A stretch of 64,000 bases of DNA. Source: Pseudomonadota bacterium. Lineage in GTDB: Bacteria; Pseudomonadota; Gammaproteobacteria; Steroidobacterales; Steroidobacteraceae. This document shows, piece after piece, positions 57,519 through 64,000 of this stretch. Where the stretch lies: positions 275,588 through 339,587 of the forward strand of contig JAJZDX010000001.1 in assembly GCA_021805865.1 (NCBI GenBank), in the 5' to 3' direction. Positions within the stretch are counted from its first letter, which is position 1. Every line of letters begins with the position of its first letter. Below the pieces are notes generated by a model. It was not told the DNA's origin, ran no database searches, and was given only the letters and a program-made list of their open reading frames with translations. A program made the position numbers and the translations under genes.

Positions 57519-60156
57519 TCGCTGTGCCGCGCTCCTTTACCTCGAGCTTGGAAAAGATGCTCTTGAGATGAAACTTGACGGTGTTTTCCGAGAGGTCGAG
57601 CGCGCGGCCGATCTCCTTGTTGGACATTCCGTGCATCAGCTCCCCGATGATCTCCCATTCACGCGGGGTGAAGGTGACTTCGATCGCTCCCCGCTCGCCC
57701 TGCCGCCACAGGATCTTCTTGTCGAGGGATCCCTGAATCAGGGTGCGCCGCGTGGAATCGCCTTGCGCGTCCGAGACGAGCATGGCGGCAGTCGAGGGAT
57801 ATAACAGCAAAGGACGGCGGATCTGGGCGGCGATGCCGAGGTCCAGACCGTCTTTCAGCGAGGCGAGCGCATTCGTGCGCCGCCCCAGCCGCCGCTCGAG
57901 GTCGGCCTTGACGGTGAGGGCGGCGAACAAGTAGGGCGGGGCCTGAATGCTGCGCATGCATGCGATCAGGTCGTCCGTGAATGCCACCGCTTTTTTCCGG
58001 TTCCGATCCAGGTGGTGATGAGCCAGGCTGAGCGCGATCTGGTAATAGGGCCGCCAACGGTACGGCTCGGACCGCCAGCACTCGATGCTGTAGCGGGCCT
58101 GGATTTCCTGCGCGAGCGCTTCGGCCTTGGACGCTTTCCCTTCAAGGTCGAACAACCGCAGCCGGTAGCCTGCCGCGAGGTCCGCGAGGCGGCCGATGCC
58201 GCGCGCGGCCGCGATGCGGTCCGCCCTGTCCACCGCGGTCCTCAGGGAGTGAAGGTCGCCCGACTCCATGGCGACGCCGGCTTCGACTTCGAGTCCGCCG
58301 GCATACAGCTCGAACCAGCCGTCATTTTCCTCTATATACGACAGCGCCTTGTGGAAATTGCGGCGTTCCTCCTCATTGAAGGTATTGCACCAGTAGTGCA
58401 CCGTCGCGAGCAGCAGGTCGGCTGCATTGCGCAATCCGCTGTCGGCGCCGAAGTTCTCTTCGGCCATGCGGCGCGCTTCGCGCAAAGTCTGATCGGCGAG
58501 ATGCGTCCGGCCCTGATAGAAGGCCGCGAGTCCGGCGTGCAGGTAGCAGTAGTTGAGGCCCAGAACGGTGCCTCCATGGCGCATCTCCCGCATGGCCTGC
58601 TCGCTGACGGAATGGGCCTCCTCGAACCGCCCCAGGGCCATCGCGGCCATTGCCCGCTCGCAGTAGATCACGCCATGGGTGACCCGGTCCTCGGGCGCGA
58701 GCGACTCGGTGATGGAGGCCAGCTCGTCGTAATTCTGGGGAGTCAGCCAGTTGTCCTCGTAGCCTGAAATCAGCGTGCCGACGTTGAGAGCGTCGCGCCG
58801 GAACGCCGCGGAGACCGTGTCTGCCTGGCTCGCCGCCGTGGCCGCATTGAAGACGGCCCGGGCGGCCACGATTTTTCCGTCTTTGAGGTGAAGGTAGGCT
58901 TTGGCCATCTGCAATCGTGGGTATTTGGCCAGCTCGAGCTCGGGCACCGCTCCGAGCAGGTTCCTCAGATAGGCGATGCCCCCGAAGAGAATGAGCTCCC
59001 ATCCGCCGGCGGCTTCCGTCAGCCGCGCGCTGCGGGGGACATCGCCCGCCAGGCTGGCATGGCGGACGGCCTCCGAGACCCGGCCCTGGCCCTCGAACCA
59101 GAGCGATGCCCGGGAATGCAGCTCCCGCAGCAGCTCCGGGTGTTTTCTCGCCAACAGGTTCTGCAGGCACTCGGCGAACAGATGATGGAAGCGAAACCAC
59201 CTGTGCTGCGCATCCATCGGAATGAGCAGGGCATTGAGGTGATCGAGGCGCCAGAGCATGTCCCAGGCGTCCTGACGCCCGCAGATGGCGTTGGCGAGCT
59301 CGGCGTTGAAGCGCTCGAGAATCGAGGTGCGCATGAGGAATTCCTGCAGATCCTCGCTCAGGCCCGCCACCACCTGTTCCGCCAGGTAATTGGCGATATG
59401 ACCGTGATCGCCCGTCAGCCTGCGGATCCGGTCCGGCTCATCGGCACGGCCGGCGAGCAGCAGGCGGGCGAGTTGGATCGCGATGGCCCATCCCTCGGTG
59501 CGCTCGATCAGGGCATCGAGCATCTCCTCGCTGAGCTCAGTCGCGAACGCCGCCCGCGTCTCCTCCCGGGAGAACCGCAGCATCGCCGCAGTGAGCTCCG
59601 CGCCCTGGCCGGAAGCGATGAGACGCGGCAGCTCCAATGCGGGCCGCACCCGGCTGCTGATGGTGACGTGCAGGCTGGGTGGCGCGCAGGCGAGCAGATC
59701 GCGCGTCACCCGGTCGACCTCCTCGCATTGTGCCCGATGGTAATCGTCGAGGACCAGATGGACCCGCGTGGGCTCGGTGGTGATGAGCTCGAGGAGCCTC
59801 GAGAGCACCGCCCGCACGGAGACGTCCTGAAGGCCCTGCTTGGCCTGGTGCTCGAGATCGGCCATCGGCACCCCGGCCGAGCCGAGCGCAAAGATCAAGT
59901 AGATGAGAAACTGATGTGGGTCGCGATCGCCTTCATCGATATTGAGCCACGCCACCTTGTCTCCCATGCGCAGTCGCCGATGGCACCACTGCGCGAGGAG
60001 GGTTGTCTTGCCGAAGCCGGCCGGAGCGATGGCAAAGGTCGCGCGCCGTCCGGCAGCCGCCTCGAGGCGCTCGAGGATCTGCTCCCGCTCGATGTGGATG
60101 ACCTGCTCTTGCGGGCGATCCACCTTGGCTCGGATCAACCAGGAATATGGGCTCAT
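57484..60156 (-). CDS. MalT-type LuxR-family regulator (STAND ATPase), intact
   Basis: 890 residues from ATG 60156. It has a STAND-type nucleotide-binding domain (P-loop APAGFGKTTLLAQW near 45-58, VHLVLDDYHRAQ), winged-helix and helical parts (ERTEGWAIAIQLARLLL, FLMRTSILERFNAELANAICG), a long superhelix of TPR-like repeats, and a C-terminal LuxR HTH (FTPREWEIIGELMHGMSNKEIGRALDLSENTVKFHLKSIF). MalT-like proteins multimerise on inducer and activate transport genes. It is a paralogue of the broken gene at 46674-49129, and is divergent from the Rieske gene and convergent with the MFS gene. Confidence 0.92.
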   Translation of the reverse strand: MSPYSWLIRAKVDRPQEQVIHIEREQILERLEAAAGRRATFAIAPAGFGKTTLLAQWCHRRLRMGDKVAWLNIDEGDRDPHQFLIYLIFALGSAGVPMADLEHQAKQGLQDVSVRAVLSRLLELITTEPTRVHLVLDDYHRAQCEEVDRVTRDLLACAPPSLHVTISSRVRPALELPRLIASGQGAELTAAMLRFSREETRAAFATELSEEMLDALIERTEGWAIAIQLARLLLAGRADEPDRIRRLTGDHGHIANYLAEQVVAGLSEDLQEFLMRTSILERFNAELANAICGRQDAWDMLWRLDHLNALLIPMDAQHRWFRFHHLFAECLQNLLARKHPELLRELHSRASLWFEGQGRVSEAVRHASLAGDVPRSARLTEAAGGWELILFGGIAYLRNLLGAVPELELAKYPRLQMAKAYLHLKDGKIVAARAVFNAATAASQADTVSAAFRRDALNVGTLISGYEDNWLTPQNYDELASITESLAPEDRVTHGVIYCERAMAAMALGRFEEAHSVSEQAMREMRHGGTVLGLNYCYLHAGLAAFYQGRTHLADQTLREARRMAEENFGADSGLRNAADLLLATVHYWCNTFNEEERRNFHKALSYIEENDGWFELYAGGLEVEAGVAMESGDLHSLRTAVDRADRIAAARGIGRLADLAAGYRLRLFDLEGKASKAEALAQEIQARYSIECWRSEPYRWRPYYQIALSLAHHHLDRNRKKAVAFTDDLIACMRSIQAPPYLFAALTVKADLERRLGRRTNALASLKDGLDLGIAAQIRRPLLLYPSTAAMLVSDAQGDSTRRTLIQGSLDKKILWRQGERGAIEVTFTPREWEIIGELMHGMSNKEIGRALDLSENTVKFHLKSIFSKLEVKERGTAIKRVRDLHPLT

Positions 60157-60620
60157 CGTGTCAGTCCCGCCGTGCAAAATCGGGGCCGTGCCTGTCCGCG
60201 CAGCTTGCGGCCCGGTCCCTTACGGAAAAGGTCGCCGGTGTCGGGCGCGGCGCGCACGGTCCGTCGTTCCCCCTTTTTGGCACTATCCGGCATTCTACCT
60301 ACCCGGGCGGGCCCGATCCCCAGGAAGATGATCTTTCCGTTGCCACAATGCCCATCGTGACGGCGCGACCGGTGTAATTCCTTGAATTGGACGGCCCATC
60401 TCCCGTGCATCGATGTGGCAAAAATCACTGCGCGGGAGCGCGGACGCCCGGGCCCGCCACGATCCAATCACTGCCGGTGTCGCGCTCGTGCGCCACAACG
60501 GGTCACGGCAGTCCGTGCCGGGCACCGGCCGCCTCGCCCCGCCTGGCACAAAACTGCGATTTCCCCGGCCGGTCCCTTGAGCGTAATCTTGCTCTTTTAC
60601 TACAACGAGCAGGGGCGTCG
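60157..60620. other. intergenic region between the LuxR regulator and Rieske oxygenase
   Basis: 464 nt without a convincing gene; it must hold the two divergent promoters. TTGAGC (60577-60582) and TACAAC (60601-60606), 18 nt apart, form only a moderate sigma-70 candidate and would leave almost no leader before the ATG. No clear LuxR inverted repeat was recognised. Confidence 0.5.
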
Positions 60621-61715
60621 ATGCCGGACGACCATTCGACTTTGGCTGCCGCGCGCCAGGCGTGCCCGGCGAGCGGCGTGGATCTGCGGCGCACCGCCGC
60701 CAATCCCGATTACTGGTATCCCCTCGCCTGGTCGGATGAGCTCAAGGCCGGCCAGATCCTCGGGCGCCGGTTCGCGGGGGACCCGATTGCGTTGTATCGC
60801 GGGGCGAGCGGACGGGTTTTTGCGCTTGAGGACCGCTGCGCCCACCGGCAGGTGCCGCTGCATCTCGGGGTCGTCGCCGGCGATGTCTTGAAGTGCCACT
60901 ACCACGGGTGGGCGTATGACTGCGCCGGAAAGTGTGTGGACGTTCCCTACCTCGGCAAGGAGCGCAGGCCGAACGGGGTCCGAAGCTATCCGGCGTGCGA
61001 AGTCGACGGGCTCATCTTCGTCTTCCCCGGGAACCCTGCCCTGGCCCGCGAGCGCATGCCGTCCTCGCTCGGTGCCTCGCAGCGACGTGACTACAAGACG
61101 CGGCGGCTGAACCGCGAGGTGGCCTGTCATTACACGTTCATGCACGAGAACCTCTTCGACATGAACCACCAGTTCCTGCACCGCAAGCAGATGGGCTCGA
61201 TCAAGGCGAGCTGCCTCGGACGCCGGCACGGGGAGCAGTGGGCGGAGGTCGAATACAGCTTCAGCCGCACGGAGGGAAAATCCTCCGTCGGCGAGCGCGT
61301 CATCGTCGACCTGATGCGCACGCGGGGTGACGAGCGGCAGGACTTCCGCGACCACATGCGTATCCGCACCGACTATCCGTCGCAGAGCCTGAAGGTGTGG
61401 GTGGGACGCAATATCCAGGAAACCCAGGACCCGGTGCTCGACGTGTGGCTCTGCTATACGCCCCTCGATGCGGAGCACCGCACCAACCGCACCTTCGGCT
61501 ACCTGTCGGTGAAGAAACCCCCGATACCGGGCATCATCCACCTGGTCTGGCCGTTCGTCACCTGGTTTACCGAGAACATCTTCCGGGAGGACAAGGAGAT
61601 CGTCGAGTTTGAGCAGCGTGCCCACGATGCGCAGGGCAGCGACTGGAACAACGAGGTGTTTCCGCCGCTGCGCGACCTGCGGGAGGTGCTTGCGCGCTGC
61701 GGCGTTGCGTTCTGA
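60621..61715 (+). CDS. Rieske non-haem iron oxygenase, alpha subunit
   Basis: 364 residues from ATG 60621 with AGGGG upstream. Rieske centre: C73-A-H75 and C92-H-Y-H95 (DRCAHRQVPLHLG, KCHYHGWAYD). The catalytic domain has HENLFDMNHQFLHRKQMG, giving the mononuclear iron His/Asp set with an H-x3-H spacing rather than the commoner H-x4-H. It resembles vanillate demethylase or KshA-type monooxygenases; no reductase or ferredoxin gene is adjacent. Substrate unknown; probably the oxidative step of the neighbouring catabolic locus. Confidence 0.9.
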   Translation: MPDDHSTLAAARQACPASGVDLRRTAANPDYWYPLAWSDELKAGQILGRRFAGDPIALYRGASGRVFALEDRCAHRQVPLHLGVVAGDVLKCHYHGWAYDCAGKCVDVPYLGKERRPNGVRSYPACEVDGLIFVFPGNPALARERMPSSLGASQRRDYKTRRLNREVACHYTFMHENLFDMNHQFLHRKQMGSIKASCLGRRHGEQWAEVEYSFSRTEGKSSVGERVIVDLMRTRGDERQDFRDHMRIRTDYPSQSLKVWVGRNIQETQDPVLDVWLCYTPLDAEHRTNRTFGYLSVKKPPIPGIIHLVWPFVTWFTENIFREDKEIVEFEQRAHDAQGSDWNNEVFPPLRDLREVLARCGVAF

Positions 61716-61797
61716 TCCGGGTCCTGCGGTGCGCGTCCGGACATCGTCGCGACGACGGCGATCGGGATGAGAGGCCCGGGTCGGGACCGGTGCTCCT

Positions 61798-64000
61798 TCA
61801 GGTTCCCGCCCGCAACGTGCCGATTGGCGGTTGCTTCACCACCGTGCGGGTCGCCAGCCAGCCGCTCGTGGCCACCAGCACGACTGCGCCGGCGAATCCC
61901 ATCACGCAGGCCCACGGATCGAATGCGTAGCGCAGGTGCAATACGTGCGTCGTGAGGAACCATGCGCCAGCGGATGCGCCGGCCACCGCCAACACTCCGG
62001 CGAGCGCGCCGAGCGCCGCGAACTCCGCCAGCACTCCTTTCATGACCGTCGCGCGGCTGGCCCCCAATGTGCGCAGCATGGCGCTCTCGTAGCGCCGCTC
62101 GTCGCGACTCGACTGAACCGCGGCCAGCAGCACCGTCAGGCCCGCGAGCAGCGTGAAGAGAAACACGCTCTGCACGGCCAGGATCGCCTTGTCGAGCATG
62201 GAGCGCACGTCGGAGAGCAGATCCTCGATGTCGAAGATCGAGACGCCGGGAAAGCGTCTCGCAAACGCGGCGAGCGAGCGCGCATCCGCCGGTGTCAGGT
62301 AGGCGCTGGTGAGATACGTGCCCGTCTCCTTCTCGAGCAGCCCCGGCGGGAACTCGATGAGGAAGTTGGGCTTGAAGCTGTCCCATTCGACCTTGCGGAC
62401 GCTCGCGACGCGCACGGAGAGCGTATTGCCGGCGATGTCGAAAGTCAGCTCGTCTCCCAGACGCAGACCCAGCCAGTGCTCGAACTCGGTGGCCACGGAC
62501 ACCAACGGCTCGCCGAACTGCGCGCGGGTCCACCATCGGCCGGCGACGATGCGGTTGTCCGCGCCCAGGTCCGCGGTCCAGGTGAGGTTCTGCTCGCGCA
62601 TCGCGAAATGCCTGCCCTGCCGCTCCTGGAAGTGGACCGATCCGACCGGCCGGCCGTTGATCTCGGTCAGCCGTCCGCGCATCATCGGCAGCATGCGCGC
62701 CGTGCGTGCGCCGTGCGAGTGTAGAAAGTCGAGGACGGCGCCGCGACCGCGCGGCGGAATGTTGATGAAGAAGTAGTTTGGCAGATCCGTCGGGAGCGTT
62801 CGCCGCCAGCCCGAGTCGAGCTCGTTTCGGATCAGCCCGAGCAGCAGCAGCGCCATGGTCCCGACACCGAACGCCACGATCTGCGCCACGCTCTCGGTGC
62901 GCCGCCGGCCGAGGTTGGCCATCCCATAACGCCAGGCAACACCCACGCGGCCGCGAAGCCGGGTCGCCGCCGCCGCCAGCATGGCGCCCGCCGCCGTGAG
63001 CAGCCCGACGAAGACGGCGAGGCCGGCCGTGAATTCGACGAACAGCTTCCAGTCGAGGACCACCCAGTAGATGAGCGCCCCGATCACCGCCACGGCGGGG
63101 CCGAAGGCGAGCAGCACGGCGGGCGGCGGCGGTCCGATGTCCCGGCGCAGCACGCGCACGGCCGGTGTGCGGGACAGCTGCCACAGCGGCGGCAGCGCGA
63201 AGCCGGCGAGCAGCGCCACCGCCGTCAGGGCACCGATGCCGACTGGTGTCAGGCCCGCGGCCGGCAGGGTCCCCTCGGCGAGCACGCCGCGCAGCGCCCG
63301 CGCCAGCCACGCCTGCGCCAGGTAGCCGATCGTGGCACCGGCCAGGGTGGCGAGCATCGCCACCGCGAGGAGCTGCAGCGCCGTCAGGCGCAACGTCAGG
63401 TTGCGAGAGGCGCCGAGTGTTTTCAGTAGCGCGACCAGATCCAGATGACGTGCAACGTACCGCCGGGCCGACATGGCCACCGCCGCGGCGCACAGCAGCA
63501 CCGCTATCAGGCTCGACAGAGTGAGAAACCTGCCGTCGCGCTCGACCGCACTCTCGATCTGCGGACTGGCTTCGGCGATATCGCGCAGGTGCTCTCCGGG
63601 GCTCAGGTGCGCCTCGAGCCAGGTCTTGAATGCCTTGATCGGTGCGTGCTGGCCTGCGAACAGGGCACTGTAGTGCACGCGGCTGCCCGGTTCGATGAGC
63701 CGTGTCCTCGGCAGATCCGCGGCATTCATGAGCAAGCTCGGGACCAGCCCGGTGAAGGTCCCGCCCTGATCGGGGCGGGAGATCAGCACGCGGCCGACCC
63801 GCAGGGTGGCCGCCCCCACGCTCACCCGCGAGCCCACGTGACCGCCGAGCGCGGCGAGCAGTCTCGAATCGAGCCACACCACTCCGCGCGGCGGAATGCC
63901 TCCGGCAGGCTCTCCGCGGGCGAAGGGCTGATCGGCCACGAGCACCCCGCCGCGCAGAGGATAGCCTGCCGTGACGGCGTAGATGTCCGCCAGCTGGCTT
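61798..64000 (-). CDS. YbbP-type ABC transporter permease, FtsX family (5' end outside window)
   Basis: The frame is open to the window edge (upstream residues ADIYAVTAGYPLRGG match the periplasmic region of YbbP). 734 codons are present. FtsX-type membrane modules are visible: LSSLIAVLLCAAAVAMSARRYV with LVALLKTLGAS; a central AVIGALIYWVVL; and a C-terminal module with VFLFTLLAGLTVLLAAVQSSRDERRYESAMLRTLGAS and two further helices. The repeat of the LKTLGAS/LRTLGAS coupling helix is typical. It ends LRAGT. YbbA-type ATPase and TesA normally lie upstream, outside the window. Confidence 0.9.
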   Translation of the reverse strand, partial: SQLADIYAVTAGYPLRGGVLVADQPFARGEPAGGIPPRGVVWLDSRLLAALGGHVGSRVSVGAATLRVGRVLISRPDQGGTFTGLVPSLLMNAADLPRTRLIEPGSRVHYSALFAGQHAPIKAFKTWLEAHLSPGEHLRDIAEASPQIESAVERDGRFLTLSSLIAVLLCAAAVAMSARRYVARHLDLVALLKTLGASRNLTLRLTALQLLAVAMLATLAGATIGYLAQAWLARALRGVLAEGTLPAAGLTPVGIGALTAVALLAGFALPPLWQLSRTPAVRVLRRDIGPPPPAVLLAFGPAVAVIGALIYWVVLDWKLFVEFTAGLAVFVGLLTAAGAMLAAAATRLRGRVGVAWRYGMANLGRRRTESVAQIVAFGVGTMALLLLGLIRNELDSGWRRTLPTDLPNYFFINIPPRGRGAVLDFLHSHGARTARMLPMMRGRLTEINGRPVGSVHFQERQGRHFAMREQNLTWTADLGADNRIVAGRWWTRAQFGEPLVSVATEFEHWLGLRLGDELTFDIAGNTLSVRVASVRKVEWDSFKPNFLIEFPPGLLEKETGTYLTSAYLTPADARSLAAFARRFPGVSIFDIEDLLSDVRSMLDKAILAVQSVFLFTLLAGLTVLLAAVQSSRDERRYESAMLRTLGASRATVMKGVLAEFAALGALAGVLAVAGASAGAWFLTTHVLHLRYAFDPWACVMGFAGAVVLVATSGWLATRTVVKQPPIGTLRAGT

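Noticed and set aside
60544-60557. Sigma-54-like TGGCAC followed by TGC before the Rieske gene
   Set aside because: The GG to GC distance is 9 nt, not 10, which disables sigma-54 recognition.

Overview
The window looks like the replication-origin region of a high-GC gammaproteobacterial chromosome, plus about 60 kb to its right. The diagnostic block is rpmH-rnpA-yidD-yidC-mnmE on the minus strand, with dnaA-dnaN-recF-gyrB divergent on the plus strand. Heterotetrameric glycyl-tRNA synthetase (glyQ/glyS), secB, gpsA, an EnvC-like protein and a glnA-(DUF4124)-glnL-glnG nitrogen cluster also fit Gammaproteobacteria. The accessory content (TonB-dependent receptor, MalT-type LuxR regulators, Rieske oxygenase, GMC oxidoreductase, GH78 rhamnosidase) resembles the Steroidobacter/Nevskia/Xanthomonas side of the class. 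That placement is inferred from gene content only. I saw no tRNA, rRNA or CRISPR array.

Layout. 1-2.6 kb: 3' part of a GH78 alpha-L-rhamnosidase. 2.7-6.65 kb: mnmE, yidC, yidD, rnpA, rpmH (minus). 6.65-13.2 kb: dnaA, an origin-like dnaA-dnaN spacer, dnaN, recF carrying two parS-like ParB sites, and gyrB. A 164-bp MITE-like element sits exactly at the gyrB stop codon. 13.5-22.3 kb: a membrane sensor-like protein, a PLP enzyme, an S53 peptidase, an outer-membrane protein, an APC permease and a GFA protein. 22.4-26.3 kb: plsC, glyS, glyQ (minus). 26.3-31.6 kb: an NtrC-type control region, glnA, a DUF4124 protein, glnL (ntrB) and glnG (ntrC). 31.6-44.5 kb: mostly housekeeping and small operons (dihydroorotate dehydrogenase, gpsA, secB, glutaredoxin, rhodanese, EnvC-like, DedA, ArsR-SRPBCC-flavin reductase, GMC oxidoreductase, MscS, HemD-type protein).

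44.5-61.7 kb is the most accessory stretch. It holds a disrupted gene of unknown function, a two-domain avidin-like protein, and a decayed MalT-type LuxR regulator. A TonB-dependent receptor, hydantoinase A and B subunits, a remnant of an amidohydrolase gene, an MFS transporter, an intact MalT-type LuxR regulator and a Rieske oxygenase follow. I read receptor-hyuA-hyuB-MFS-regulator-Rieske as a probable uptake and catabolism locus for a cyclic amide or imide compound; the substrate cannot be told from sequence. The window ends inside a YbbP-type FtsX permease gene.

Most striking observations: the tandem avidin-like protein; paired parS-like palindromes inside recF; the clean miniature inverted-repeat element with an 8-bp target duplication re-creating the gyrB stop; three NtrC-type palindromes and a sigma-54-type promoter upstream of glnA; an ArfA-like small frame interrupted by an amber codon; and a cluster of broken genes between 44.8 and 56.3 kb.
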